Below are positions 18,739 to 27,695 of a DNA stretch of 64,000 bases, piece after piece; the first letter of the stretch is position 1; every line of letters begins with the position of its first letter. The stretch covers positions 50,461 through 114,460 of the forward strand of contig ONCE01000002.1 in the NCBI GenBank assembly GCA_900316245.1, written 5' to 3'. This DNA comes from an uncultured Bacteroidales bacterium (lineage in GTDB: Bacteria > Bacteroidota > Bacteroidia > Bacteroidales > UBA932). The position numbers and the translations under genes are program-made. The notes below the pieces were generated by a model. The model saw only the letters and a list, made by a program, of their open reading frames with translations, searched no databases and was not told the origin of the DNA.

Positions 18739-20394
18739 ATGATTATGACAATGAAAAAGATATTTGCACTTACTCTGGGTCTCACGGTTCTGATGTCCGT
18801 ATTCTCCTGCTCAAAGCAAGACTTCGACAGCAAATACGCCGATCCGTCCAAGACCACTACGGTTACCTGCGCCAAGCTGATGACCGGTGCTTTCTTCGTG
18901 GGTTGCGATACCTACAAGGGTTTCGGATATAACACCTACTGGCGCCTGTACACTTGGGAAGGTTTCTTCTCCCAGATTAATCAGCAGCGCGGCTTCAACA
19001 ACAATTCTGGTAGCGTATATTTCATCCAGGATGGTTGGGCCAGCGATCGTTGGGATAACTTCTATAAGATTCTTGCCCAGTATCGTCTGATGGAAGCCAC
19101 CTATGAGGCCGAGTCCGATAGTGACAAGGAGAACGACGCCGTGTTCCTGGCTCTAACCAAGGTGTTCCTGTATGACCACCTCTCTCAGCTCTGCGACGCC
19201 TTCGGCCCCGTTCCTTTCTCCAAGGCTGGCTATCTGGGCGTTACCAGTGACCTGGCAGGTTCCTATCCGGCTTATGACAGTGACGAAACGCTGTATGGCA
19301 TGATGATCGATGAACTGGGCGAACTGTACCAGTCCATCCTCAAGTACAACACCAACAGCTCCCCTATGGTGAAGTCCGCTCTCGTAGCACAGGATTTCAT
19401 CAACAAGGGCGACCTCAAGAAGTGGGCCCGCTACGCCAACTCCCTGCGCCTCCGTCTGGCTACGCACGTAGCTGCCAAGGGTAGCCTCACCTCCAAGGCT
19501 CAGGCTGCCATCAAGGAATGCGCCCAGCGTGATATGGTTGACAGCATGGACAATGGTATCTTTGGTGAAGTCAGCAGCGAGAACACCGGCGACGGTAAGT
19601 TCTATGAGTGGTATAAGGATGGCTTCTCCGGAGACGGTAAGAACCGCACGGCTTCCCAGGCTATGATTGACGCTATGCGGATCACCGGTGTGGACGATCC
19701 TCGTCTGAAGATCATCTACAACCCCAACGCCGAAGGCAAGTTCGTTGGCAAGAGCGTCAACGAGAGTTCTGCAGACCAGGCCAAGTATGATAATATCACC
19801 GATTGGGACAAGCGTCACTATGCCACCCTCGACTCCGTGACCTTCATCGCCAACGGTCTCATGAAGAGCCCCATCTTCACCCCTGCCGAGAACTACTTCC
19901 TGCTGGCTGAGGCTTATCAGCAGAATTATGCTAGCGGTAACGCCAAGGAAGCTTTCGTAAAGGCTGTCGTTCTCTCCATCGAGGAGTGGTTCGACCGCAA
20001 CATGACGGCTCAGGATGTAGGTTCCTATGGCTTCAAGACCCACTACAAGGCCGATAAGGCTCCCACTGCACTGGAAGCTACCGCTTATGCCAACGCAGTT
20101 TGGGCAAAATACGACAACAAGCTGGAGGCCATCATGACCCAGAAGTGGCTGCATATGGGCATTATGGGTGCTCACGAGAGCTTCACCGACATCCGTCGTA
20201 CCGGCTATCCCAAGCTGGCCTATCCTACCGATACCGATGCTCAGCGCAACCCCAATATCATCCAGCGCGTGCTCTATCCGCTCACGGAAAAGAACAACAA
20301 TACGGAGAACTACAACGCTATCACCGCCACCTTCAAGGATGACAATAGCACCGTGCTGTTCTGGGCTACGCCTCTGATGAACAACGTCAACTAA
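18739..20394 (+). CDS. SusD/RagB-like nutrient-binding outer-membrane lipoprotein (pair 2)
   Basis: The 551-residue product starts at ATG 18739 (MIMTMKKIF); ATG 18751 is an alternative that would trim four residues. The lipobox is FSC (Cys24 from the first ATG). It belongs to the SusD_2-like branch: N-terminal FDSKYADPSKTTTVTCAKLMTGAFF, a FINKGDLKKWARYANSLRLRLATHVA helix typical of the family, AENYFLLAEAYQ, and a C-terminal TQKWLHMGIMGAHESFTDIRRTGYPKL. It caps SusC-2 and binds its ligand at the cell surface. A terminator follows 22 nt after the stop. Unlike pairs 1, 4 and 5, no small secreted gene follows; a toxin-antitoxin module occupies that place. Confidence 0.92.
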   Translation: MIMTMKKIFALTLGLTVLMSVFSCSKQDFDSKYADPSKTTTVTCAKLMTGAFFVGCDTYKGFGYNTYWRLYTWEGFFSQINQQRGFNNNSGSVYFIQDGWASDRWDNFYKILAQYRLMEATYEAESDSDKENDAVFLALTKVFLYDHLSQLCDAFGPVPFSKAGYLGVTSDLAGSYPAYDSDETLYGMMIDELGELYQSILKYNTNSSPMVKSALVAQDFINKGDLKKWARYANSLRLRLATHVAAKGSLTSKAQAAIKECAQRDMVDSMDNGIFGEVSSENTGDGKFYEWYKDGFSGDGKNRTASQAMIDAMRITGVDDPRLKIIYNPNAEGKFVGKSVNESSADQAKYDNITDWDKRHYATLDSVTFIANGLMKSPIFTPAENYFLLAEAYQQNYASGNAKEAFVKAVVLSIEEWFDRNMTAQDVGSYGFKTHYKADKAPTALEATAYANAVWAKYDNKLEAIMTQKWLHMGIMGAHESFTDIRRTGYPKLAYPTDTDAQRNPNIIQRVLYPLTEKNNNTENYNAITATFKDDNSTVLFWATPLMNNVN

Positions 20395-20416
20395 TATTGA
20401 TTCATCCTACTAGATT

Positions 20417-20444
20417 AGGGCGACCCATCGGGGCCGCCCTTTTT
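20417..20444 (+). terminator. Intrinsic terminator after SusD-2
   Basis: A 7-bp lower stem (AGGGCG side), one A/C opposition (20423/20434), a 3-bp cap, ATCG loop and a run of U (20440-20444). It resembles the terminators at 8922-8950 and 47958-47991 in both sequence and geometry. Confidence 0.85.
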
Positions 20445-20456
20445 GTATCCTTCTGT

Positions 20457-20500
20457 TGCAGGTTTAAGTAATATGTTATATATTTGCAAAAAATGTTATA
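20457..20500 (+). promoter_or_regulatory. Promoter and putative operator of the toxin-antitoxin module
   Basis: The -7 box is TATATTTG (20479-20486) with a TTG 20 nt upstream (20456-20458). The octamer ATGTTATA occurs twice in direct orientation at 20473-20480 and 20493-20500, exactly 20 bp apart, overlapping and following the -7 box and ending 3 nt before the antitoxin ATG. Two helical turns of spacing suit cooperative binding of ribbon-helix-helix dimers, so autorepression is likely. Confidence 0.55.
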
Positions 20501-20503
20501 CAA

Positions 20504-20791
20504 ATGAGTGCCGTAACAGAAAGAAAAAGCCCCAGTATCCAGACAGCCTTCCGGATTCCGGAAGATCTTCTTGCAAGGATCAAAAGAGAGGCAAAAAGGA
20601 GAGGTACATCTGTCAATGCTTATGTGGTAGATATCCTTGATAAAGAAACGGAGATTGAGTGGCCCAAGCTGCCCAAGGATTACAAGGTTTCTCAGGAAAT
20701 CCTGAATTTGCAATGTGTGAAGAATTGGAAGGAGCCCTCCAGGGAGGAGTTGGAGGAGGATCCTCGTTTGGCGGCTATTCTTGGTTATTGA
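20504..20791 (+). CDS. Ribbon-helix-helix antitoxin
   Basis: The 95-residue product has an Arc/CopG-type ribbon-helix-helix fold at residues 10-45: a short strand SIQTAFRIP, then EDLLARIKREAKRRGTSVNAYVVDILDKE as the two helices. The C-terminal half (46-95), acidic and tryptophan-containing, would wrap the toxin. It precedes a PIN-domain gene by 11 nt, the standard order for a type II module. It should bind its own promoter, where two direct repeats are visible. GC content is clearly lower than in flanking genes, which suggests horizontal arrival. No symbol is given, because RHH antitoxins of PIN toxins have no single name. Confidence 0.85.
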   Translation: MSAVTERKSPSIQTAFRIPEDLLARIKREAKRRGTSVNAYVVDILDKETEIEWPKLPKDYKVSQEILNLQCVKNWKEPSREELEEDPRLAAILGY

Positions 20792-20802
20792 TGAGTTGAA
20801 GT

Positions 20803-21246
20803 ATGAAGCCTAAAGTGTTGATTGATACCAATGTCCTAATGGACGTTTTGTTGGGAACCCGTCCTTCCAGTCCGGCCTCCCGATTCATATTTGATTGTAT
20901 TCAATCCGGCCAATTGGAGGGATTGATTGTGACTCAGAGCATAGTGGATGCTTCTTACGCTCTTAGAAAATATGGTGAAGGTGCTTTACAGGCATTCAGA
21001 GAGTCCGTTTTGTCCTTTTACAATTATATCAACGAAGACTATATTTCTTCTTTTGATATAGAGTATGCCTGCAGGCAATCCTCTGTAGATTTTGAAGATG
21101 ATGCATTGTATGCCAGGGCAAAGGATACTGCGTGTGTTGCTATTGTAACCAACGATCAAAAATTCCGTAAAAGATACGAGGGTGAAGACCGTCAAATCCG
21201 GTTTTTCACCCCCGAAGAGTTAATGTCTGAACTTACTACAGACTAA
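20803..21246 (+). CDS. PIN-domain ribonuclease toxin (VapC-like)
   Basis: The 147-residue product is a single PIN domain. The acidic residues expected to hold Mg2+ are in place: Asp8 in VLIDTNVLMD, Asp49 in QSIVDASYAL, Asp99/Asp100 in DFEDDALYARA and Asp118 in TNDQKF. PIN toxins cleave RNA, often tRNA or rRNA, until bound by the antitoxin. It follows the antitoxin by 11 nt and shares its low GC content. Its last 11 nt overlap the 3' end of the convergent fucosidase gene, so the module is packed tightly between SusD-2 and the fucosidase. RNA target unknown. Confidence 0.86.
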   Translation: MKPKVLIDTNVLMDVLLGTRPSSPASRFIFDCIQSGQLEGLIVTQSIVDASYALRKYGEGALQAFRESVLSFYNYINEDYISSFDIEYACRQSSVDFEDDALYARAKDTACVAIVTNDQKFRKRYEGEDRQIRFFTPEELMSELTTD

Positions 21247-22609
21247 ACTTCAGCGCTATGGGCTCCTGCTTGAGGCCCTTGGCGGGGAGTTTTACGGTAA
21301 CCTGGTCACCCTTGACGGTGGCCTTTACTTTCTTGCCGTTGTTGAGGATGGTGACCTTGCCGCCCTTGGGGAGGTTGCCGGTCCAGGTAATTTCTGCAGG
21401 AAGCTCTTCGCCGTCTTCCAGGGCGTAAACGGCATAGAGGGTCTTGCCGTCCTTGGAGGCGTTGAACCAAGTCTTGCCGCAGTTGTAGTTGGAGGTGATG
21501 CGGGTATTGTAGATGGCTTCTCCGCATCGGCCCATCCAATCTCCGATGACCTCCAGGATGGCAACGGCGGGGCCTTCGATGATGCCGGTGGGAGTAGGAC
21601 CTACGCCCAGCACGAAGCAGCCGCCCTTGGCCACAATCTCCGAGAGGATGCCAATGACTCTGCGGGCCGATTTATAAGGTGCGTTGGGTACCCAGCCCCA
21701 GTCGTTGGAAAGGGTGATGCAGGATTCCCAGGGATGGGCGATCTGCCGGTCGGGAATGCTGCGCTCGGGGGTCTGGTAGTTCTCGTTGGGGCCCTGGATG
21801 GTGCGGTCTACGCTGATGAGGCCGGGGCTTACGCGGCGGGCATCTACCAGCACTTCGTTGAGGCCCACCTGGTCTCCGGTGATCCAGCCGCCGTCCAGCC
21901 AGAGGATGTCCAGCTGGCCGTATCGGCCTCCGGTAATCTCACGCAACTGGTTCTGGGTGAAATCCACATAGTTCTGCCACCAGTCCGGGTGCTGCTTCAC
22001 GTTGTAGTTGATGCCGCGGCGCGGGGTGGCGTAGTAGGGGTTCCAGAACCACTCGCAGTGCCAGTCGGGCTTGGAGAAATAGGCGCCAATCCAGAAGTCC
22101 TCGTTGCGGAAAGCGTCAAAGACATAACGGGCGGCGTCTGCCTTGGGGTTGCCGGCAAAGGGACCGGCCTTGGCAATGGAGAAGTCCGTGTACTCCGAGT
22201 CAAACAGACAGAAGCCGTCGTGGTGCTTGGTGGTGAAGATCATATACTTCATACCGGCATCCTTGAACACCTGGGCCCACTGCTCGGGGTTGAAGTCCAC
22301 GGGGTTGAACTCCTTGGACAGGCCCCAGTACCACTGTTTGTAGCCTTCGTAGGTGGAACCTTCCGGACGGGTAATCCAGTCTTCGTTGCAGATGCTCCAG
22401 GATTCCACGATGCCGGGGACGCTGTACAGACCCCAGTGCATCAGAACACCGAACTTGAGGTCCTGCCAGGCGTCCAGTTTTTCCAGCACGGCAGGGTCTG
22501 TGGGCCACTCGTAGCCGTCACTCTGCTCGTGTACAAAACTGTTGTCCTGGGCCGATGCTGCCAGAGCCAGAAAGCTGAAGCCGAGTGTGAGAAGGATTCT
22601 TTTAATCAT
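21236..22609 (-). CDS. GH29 alpha-L-fucosidase, secreted
   Basis: The 457-residue product has a Sec signal (1-20, ending ASA). GH29 signatures are present: FGVLMHWGLYSVPG (54-66), the KHHDGFCLFDS motif (His129-His130), and QLDILWLDGG whose Asp239 is the expected nucleophile. GH29 enzymes release alpha-linked fucose with retention. A C-terminal beta domain (about 360-457) is present, as usual. It is monocistronic, transcribed away from SusCD-3, with its promoter at 22629-22636 and its 3' end overlapping the toxin gene by 11 nt. It fits degradation of fucosylated host glycans. Linkage specificity (alpha-1,2/3/4/6) cannot be read here. Confidence 0.93.
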   Translation of the reverse strand: MIKRILLTLGFSFLALAASAQDNSFVHEQSDGYEWPTDPAVLEKLDAWQDLKFGVLMHWGLYSVPGIVESWSICNEDWITRPEGSTYEGYKQWYWGLSKEFNPVDFNPEQWAQVFKDAGMKYMIFTTKHHDGFCLFDSEYTDFSIAKAGPFAGNPKADAARYVFDAFRNEDFWIGAYFSKPDWHCEWFWNPYYATPRRGINYNVKQHPDWWQNYVDFTQNQLREITGGRYGQLDILWLDGGWITGDQVGLNEVLVDARRVSPGLISVDRTIQGPNENYQTPERSIPDRQIAHPWESCITLSNDWGWVPNAPYKSARRVIGILSEIVAKGGCFVLGVGPTPTGIIEGPAVAILEVIGDWMGRCGEAIYNTRITSNYNCGKTWFNASKDGKTLYAVYALEDGEELPAEITWTGNLPKGGKVTILNNGKKVKATVKGDQVTVKLPAKGLKQEPIALKFSL

Positions 22610-22628
22610 GATGTTATCGTTTTAGATA

Positions 22629-22659
22629 CAAATATATGTTTTTTATAACAGAAATGAAA
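22629..22659 (-). promoter_or_regulatory. Promoter of the fucosidase gene
   Basis: Minus strand -7 box TATATTTG at 22636-22629; a TTTC 19 nt upstream (about 22656-22659) may act as -33. It lies 20 nt before the start codon. Confidence 0.5.
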
Positions 22660-22706
22660 GAATAGATATTAAAAAGTTTTAAAAACAAAAGAAGTTCGGG
22701 TTTCTC

Positions 22707-22737
22707 TTTGAGATTTCATAAATAATGGCCATCTTTG
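22707..22737 (+). promoter_or_regulatory. Promoter of SusC-3
   Basis: -33 TTTG (22707-22710), exactly 19-nt spacer, -7 CATCTTTG (22730-22737). The leader to ATG 22863 is about 120 nt and contains the hairpin at 22780-22813. Confidence 0.65.
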
Positions 22738-22779
22738 TGTCTTCAAATGAAAAGAAACCATTGTAAGACTTTGATATTT

Positions 22780-22813
22780 CCTGCCCCTTTTGATTAAAAG
22801 GGACAGGCTTTTT
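22780..22813 (+). terminator. Terminator-like hairpin inside the SusC-3 leader (possible attenuator)
   Basis: CCTG, a C/A opposition, then CCCTTTT pairing with AAAAGGG across a GATT loop, closed by CAGG and followed by CTTTTT. It starts about 36 nt after the predicted transcript start and ends 50 nt before ATG 22863. No plus-strand gene lies upstream that it could terminate apart from the distant toxin gene, so premature termination of SusC-3 mRNA is the simplest role. Confidence 0.6.
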
Positions 22814-22862
22814 GTTTGAATTCCTAAACCGTTTTTTAAAACTAATTATTAACCAATTAATT

Positions 22863-25800
22863 ATGTTCGAAAAGCTTCAATCAGTTTTACTGATGTTCAT
22901 CCTGGTCTCCGTGTCCTGGGTGGCCTCTGCTCAGAACCGTACGGCTAAGGGTGTTGTCGTAGACAACGTTGGACCCGTCGTCGGTGCTGGCGTAGTTGTA
23001 GCCGGAACCAACAACGGTGCTATCACCGATGCAAACGGTTCCTTTACTCTTAACAACGTGCCGATGGGTGCTACCCTTATGGTCAGCTGCATCGGTTACG
23101 AGACCGTAGAGGTCGTGTTCAACGGCCAGACCGTGAATGTGACCCTTCGCGAAGACAGTGAACTTCTGGACGAGGTTGTTGTGACCGCCCTCGGTATCTC
23201 CCGTGAAAAGAAGTCCCTCGGTTATGCCGTGCAGGACGTGAAGGCGGAAGAACTCACCCGTGGCGGTGGCGTGACCCTCACCGACGCCCTGATGGGCAAG
23301 GTGGCCGGTCTGTCCATCAACAATTCCGCCACCGGTGCCGGCGGTTCCACCCGTGTGGTTCTGCGTGGTAACTCCTCTCTGTCCGACAACAACTCTCCTC
23401 TGTACGTGGTGGACGGTGTTCCCTACGATAACGGCGGTATGCCCGGTGCCGACCAGGCCGGCCTTTGGGGTTCCAAGGACCACCAGGGCGGTGCTTTCGA
23501 CATCAACCCCGAGGACATCGAGAGCGTTTCCGTGCTGAAGGGCGCTACGGCTGCCGCTCTGTACGGTTCCCGCGCCGGTAACGGTGTTATCCTCATCACC
23601 ACCAAGAAGGGTGGCAAGGGTCAGGAAAAGATCGGTGTCAGCTACAGCGGCAAGTTCACCTGGTCCCCCGTTGCCTACTTCCCGGCTCTCCAGAACGTTT
23701 ATGGCCAGGGCTCCCTGGGCGTGTACGATCCCGAGGAATCCGGTTCCTGGGGCCCCCAGATGGGCTCCATCGCTCCTGTAGCCAACTGGTGGGATGGTAC
23801 CACTACCATTCCTTATCAGGGCACCGAGAACCCCTGGAAGGAATTCTACCGCACCGGTAACAGCCAGAGCAACAACGTAACCCTCGCCGGTGGCAGCAAG
23901 GACAATCCTTTCCGTCTTACCCTGGGTTATGACAACACCAACTCCGTGGTGAAGACCTCCAACATCAAGCGCGCCAGCGTGGATTTCGTATCCAGCAACA
24001 AGCTCACCGACTGGCTCAAGCTGGACGTGAAGGCCAACTACGTGAATACTTCCGGTGCCAACCGTCAGGCCCGTGGTGCCTACGGTTCCTCCTTCAACAT
24101 CCTCACCATGCCCCGTAGCATCCGTATGTCCGACCTGGCCGAGCACTGGCTGGACGAGACTGTGGTTGCTGCCGGCGGTGAAGGTCAGATCAACTGGCAC
24201 AAGGTCAGCCCTAACTGCCAGAACCCCTACTTCATCCAGAACACCCGTGTGAATGGTGACGTACAGCACAAGTTCTTCGGAATGGCCGGCCTCACCATCA
24301 ACCTGATGAAGAACCTCACCCTCAAGGTGAAGGACGGTATTACCTGGGCCGGTTCCACCGAGAAGGAATCCATGCTCTACAAGAACGCCGGTTTCCGCGT
24401 GCCCAGCTTCGATATGCGCAAGAGCACCACTTATGAGAACAACCTGGAAGGCCTCCTCAGCTACAACAACAGCTTTGGTGACTTCGAACTGGGTGTGAGC
24501 GTCGGTGGTAACCTGATGCACTACAAGAACGAAGTTCTCCGCGCCATCTCCAAGGATATCCCCTTCAACGGCGCTTTCTATGTGGCCGCCGGTTCCCTGG
24601 ACGGTGACACCTGGAACTCCATCTACGAGAAGGAAATCCAGTCTGTCTATGCATTCGCCAACCTGGGTTGGAAGAACTTCCTCTTCCTGGACCTGACCGC
24701 CCGTAACGACTGGTCTTCCACCCTCCCTGCCGCTAACCGCAGCTACTTCTATCCTTCCGTGAGCGCCTCCTGGCTCATCACCGGTATGCTGGATGAGATT
24801 GGCGTAGACTACAACAAGGATTTTGTGGACTATGGTAAGATCCGCGCTTCCTGGGCCAAGGTAGGTAAGGATACCGATCCTTATCAGCTGCAGACCCTGC
24901 TGGGTACCACCAGCGGCATCAACGGTCTCCAGTACATCACCTATCCTACCACCCGCGCCAATGCCAACCTGAAGCCCGAAATGGTGACTTCCTGGGAAGT
25001 AGGTACCGAGTGGCACTTCTTCAAGAACCGTCTGGGTATCGATCTCACCTACTATCGTTCCAACACCCGGAACCAGGTGATGAAGATCGCCCTTCCTTAC
25101 TCCTCCGGTGTTCAGAACCAGTGGATCAACGCTGGTAACATCCAGAACCAGGGTATTGAGCTCCAGCTCAACGGTGACTTCATCCGCACCCGCGACGTCA
25201 CCTTCGGCGCCACCTTCAACTTCGCCAAGAACTGGAACAAGGTTGTAGAACTGTATCACAATGCCGAAATGGGCATCGATATGGACCGCTACTCCCTGGG
25301 TAACATCAACTTCTCCTCCTCCGGCGACGGTACCGTGTACGCCATCGAGGGCCGTCAGATCGGCACCCTCTACGGCACCGGTTACAAGTATGACGAGAAG
25401 GGCAACAAGATTATCGGTGAAAACGGCCTGCCCGTGATCGAATCCAACAAGGAGATCGCCAGCGTGGCTCCGGATTTCACCGGTTCCTTCGGCCTCAACT
25501 TCGCTTGGAAGGGCCTGGGCGTGAACGCTCTGTTCTCCTTCCAGAAGGGTGGCAGCCTGTATTCCGCTACTGAGTATATGACTCTGCACAGCGGTACCGG
25601 CCTGCGCACGGCAGATCGTCAAGACCGCGTGATTGAAGGTGTTACCGAGTCTGGCGCCAAGAACACCGTTCCTGTGACCGCCCAGAACTTCTGGAACAAC
25701 ATCCCTATGGAAGAGTGCGTATACGACGCTTCCTACCTGAAACTCTCCGAGCTCTCCATCAGCTACAGCCTGCCCAAGAAATGGCTGGAGAAGGCCTTCA

Positions 25801-25985
25801 ACGGCTATGTGGACAATGTCCGCGTTTCTGCTGTGGGTTCCAACCTCTTCTACTTCCTCAAGAACACCCCAGGTACCACTCCTGACGGTGCTCTCACTGA
25901 GAACTCTCTCATGGCTACCGCCTTTGACCTGTGCCCTTACCCGGCCACCCGCAACTTCGGTTTCGCCATCAATATTGGTTTCTAA
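22863..25985 (+). CDS. SusC/RagA-family TonB-linked outer-membrane transporter (pair 3)
   Basis: The frame is open from a TTG at 22812, but ATG 22863 (MFEKLQSVLLMFILVSVSWVASA) gives the signal peptide and a 1040-residue product. It has a CarboxypepD_reg-like domain (about 25-105), a plug with LYVVDGVPYDNGG and DIESVSVLKGATAAALYGSRAGNGVILITTK, and a barrel ending FGFAINIGF. It is divergent from the fucosidase, so its ligand may be a fucosylated glycan, but the partner SusD is of the SusD_2 branch and this is only a guess. The leader holds a terminator-like hairpin. SusD-3 starts 20 nt after its stop. Confidence 0.96.
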   Translation: MFEKLQSVLLMFILVSVSWVASAQNRTAKGVVVDNVGPVVGAGVVVAGTNNGAITDANGSFTLNNVPMGATLMVSCIGYETVEVVFNGQTVNVTLREDSELLDEVVVTALGISREKKSLGYAVQDVKAEELTRGGGVTLTDALMGKVAGLSINNSATGAGGSTRVVLRGNSSLSDNNSPLYVVDGVPYDNGGMPGADQAGLWGSKDHQGGAFDINPEDIESVSVLKGATAAALYGSRAGNGVILITTKKGGKGQEKIGVSYSGKFTWSPVAYFPALQNVYGQGSLGVYDPEESGSWGPQMGSIAPVANWWDGTTTIPYQGTENPWKEFYRTGNSQSNNVTLAGGSKDNPFRLTLGYDNTNSVVKTSNIKRASVDFVSSNKLTDWLKLDVKANYVNTSGANRQARGAYGSSFNILTMPRSIRMSDLAEHWLDETVVAAGGEGQINWHKVSPNCQNPYFIQNTRVNGDVQHKFFGMAGLTINLMKNLTLKVKDGITWAGSTEKESMLYKNAGFRVPSFDMRKSTTYENNLEGLLSYNNSFGDFELGVSVGGNLMHYKNEVLRAISKDIPFNGAFYVAAGSLDGDTWNSIYEKEIQSVYAFANLGWKNFLFLDLTARNDWSSTLPAANRSYFYPSVSASWLITGMLDEIGVDYNKDFVDYGKIRASWAKVGKDTDPYQLQTLLGTTSGINGLQYITYPTTRANANLKPEMVTSWEVGTEWHFFKNRLGIDLTYYRSNTRNQVMKIALPYSSGVQNQWINAGNIQNQGIELQLNGDFIRTRDVTFGATFNFAKNWNKVVELYHNAEMGIDMDRYSLGNINFSSSGDGTVYAIEGRQIGTLYGTGYKYDEKGNKIIGENGLPVIESNKEIASVAPDFTGSFGLNFAWKGLGVNALFSFQKGGSLYSATEYMTLHSGTGLRTADRQDRVIEGVTESGAKNTVPVTAQNFWNNIPMEECVYDASYLKLSELSISYSLPKKWLEKAFNGYVDNVRVSAVGSNLFYFLKNTPGTTPDGALTENSLMATAFDLCPYPATRNFGFAINIGF

Positions 25986-26005
25986 TTTAAAGGGAGAAAG
26001 TGAAT

Positions 26006-27631
26006 ATGAAAAAGTTTATCATACCTGTTCTGGCTCTCCTCGCCCTGGCTTCCTGCACGGCTAAGTTCGACGAAATGAACAAGCCTACCACTGGCCTTAC
26101 CGCAGAGTCTGCACAGCCCATGTACATCTTCGGCCGTACGCTGTACAACGGTTCCTCCAATGACCACCAGCGTAACTTCAACCTGAATGATGATATGTAC
26201 GCCCACTACTTCGCCGATGGTCTTGGCTGGACCGACTACTGGCGTTACAACGCCGGTTGGGGTGATATTTACTGGCGTGACTTCTATACCGACCGTCTCC
26301 AGGAGTACTGGCTCATCAACGAAATCACCGAAGGCCAGGATATGTATACCTGCGTCCGTGCCGCCAACGACATCTGGAATGTTGTTCTCTGGCTCCGCGT
26401 GATTGACCGTCACGGAGATGCTCCTTACTTTGACGCCGAAGGCAACTACGCCGCCGGTAAGGGTACCACCCTTCCTTACAGCAATGTGGAAGATATCTAT
26501 GCAGACCTCATCAAGCGTCTGAAGAATGATGTCGCTCTCCTTGGCAACACCAGTGGCCAGGTAGATTTCGGTGCCTATGACTTCCTCTTCCAGAACAACT
26601 GGAACCAGTGGAAGAAGTTCGCCAACACCCTCATCATGCGTCTGTCCATGCGTTTTGCCAATGTCTGGGACAACTTCAAGCAGGATTTCATCACGGCTTC
26701 TGCCGCCTGCTTCGACAGCCCTTCCGACTATGCCCGCATCAGCTGCGATACCGGTGTTTGGGGTGACTATTACGACCGTACCTTCAACGACTGGTCCAAC
26801 ACCTTCACCAACTGCGACTTCATGGATATGATGAATGGTACCAACATCGGTTATATGACCGGTGTCGTGGATCCTCGTCGTGCCTTCTTCTTCCTGCCCG
26901 GTACCGATGCCGCAACGGCCGGTAACAGCAACTGGGATGGTTATCCTTTCGACTACACCACGGATAACAAGGCCAAGATGATCAAGGATCACGGTGGTGA
27001 GAAGTCCTATGCCCGTCTGAATATGTACGAGAAGGATGGTTTCTTCCACTACAGCAAGGCTGGTAATGAGAACCTCTCCTGGTGCTACAGCTCCTATTCC
27101 GAGGCTCTGTTCCTGAAGGCCGAGGCTGTTCTCCGTGGCTGGATCAGTGGCGACGCCGAGGCCATCTGGAAGGCTGCCATCAAGGCTTCCATGGACGAAA
27201 TCAGCACTTTCGTCACCCGTTCCGGCGGTAAGGCGACCATCAGCACTGCCGAAGCCGATGCTTACATCGCCGCCCTGCCTCCTTTCGGCGCCAACAAGGA
27301 AATGCAGCTCCGTTCCATCATGATCCAGAAATGGGTTGCCCTGTATCCCAACTCTGTTGAGGCTTGGGCCGAGCAGCGCCGCACCGGTTATCCGGATTAC
27401 TTCAGCGGTGTTCTTACCTATCCTCAGGTGAGCGCCAGTTCCGGTGTGTCCGTAGGAAACGTCATCCAGCGTATCCCTTATCCTCAGAACGAGTATAACA
27501 CCAACGCTACGAACATTCCTGACGCCTACAAGGATTACAACGCCAAGAATATGGAGAAAGGTATCTTCTGGAGCCTGAAGGGTGAAAACGGTGTGCTGAA
27601 AGCCGCTGAAGCCCCTGTCAACCACTTCTAG
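26006..27631 (+). CDS. SusD/RagB-like nutrient-binding outer-membrane lipoprotein (pair 3)
   Basis: A GTG at 26000 opens the frame, but ATG 26006, preceded by a purine-rich AAAGGGAGAAAG, fits the lipoprotein signal (MKKFIIPVLALLALASC, Cys17). The product has 541 residues. Features of the SusD_2-like branch include FDEMNKPTTGLTAESAQPMYIFGRTLY, WNQWKKFANTLIMRLSMRFA, SEALFLKAEAVLRGW and IMIQKWVALYPNSVEAWAEQRRTGYPDYF. It should cap SusC-3. A terminator (27652-27684) follows 20 nt after the stop, and no small secreted gene is attached; the next gene is convergent. Confidence 0.92.
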   Translation: MKKFIIPVLALLALASCTAKFDEMNKPTTGLTAESAQPMYIFGRTLYNGSSNDHQRNFNLNDDMYAHYFADGLGWTDYWRYNAGWGDIYWRDFYTDRLQEYWLINEITEGQDMYTCVRAANDIWNVVLWLRVIDRHGDAPYFDAEGNYAAGKGTTLPYSNVEDIYADLIKRLKNDVALLGNTSGQVDFGAYDFLFQNNWNQWKKFANTLIMRLSMRFANVWDNFKQDFITASAACFDSPSDYARISCDTGVWGDYYDRTFNDWSNTFTNCDFMDMMNGTNIGYMTGVVDPRRAFFFLPGTDAATAGNSNWDGYPFDYTTDNKAKMIKDHGGEKSYARLNMYEKDGFFHYSKAGNENLSWCYSSYSEALFLKAEAVLRGWISGDAEAIWKAAIKASMDEISTFVTRSGGKATISTAEADAYIAALPPFGANKEMQLRSIMIQKWVALYPNSVEAWAEQRRTGYPDYFSGVLTYPQVSASSGVSVGNVIQRIPYPQNEYNTNATNIPDAYKDYNAKNMEKGIFWSLKGENGVLKAAEAPVNHF

Positions 27632-27651
27632 TAGATCCGTTGCATAAATTT

Positions 27652-27684
27652 GCCGGCGACTCTTTCGAGCCGCCGGCTTTTTTT
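27652..27684 (+). terminator. Intrinsic terminator after SusD-3
   Basis: A 7-bp stem GCCGGCG/CGCCGGC, one A/C opposition (27659/27670), a 3-bp CTC/GAG cap, TTTC loop and seven U. It lies between two convergent genes; only the plus-strand direction has the U tract. Confidence 0.88.
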
Positions 27685-27695
27685 ATGGAGAAATA

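Noticed and set aside
20791-20802. An ATG overlapping the antitoxin stop as start of the PIN gene
   Set aside because: That frame stops after two codons; ATG 20803 is the real start.
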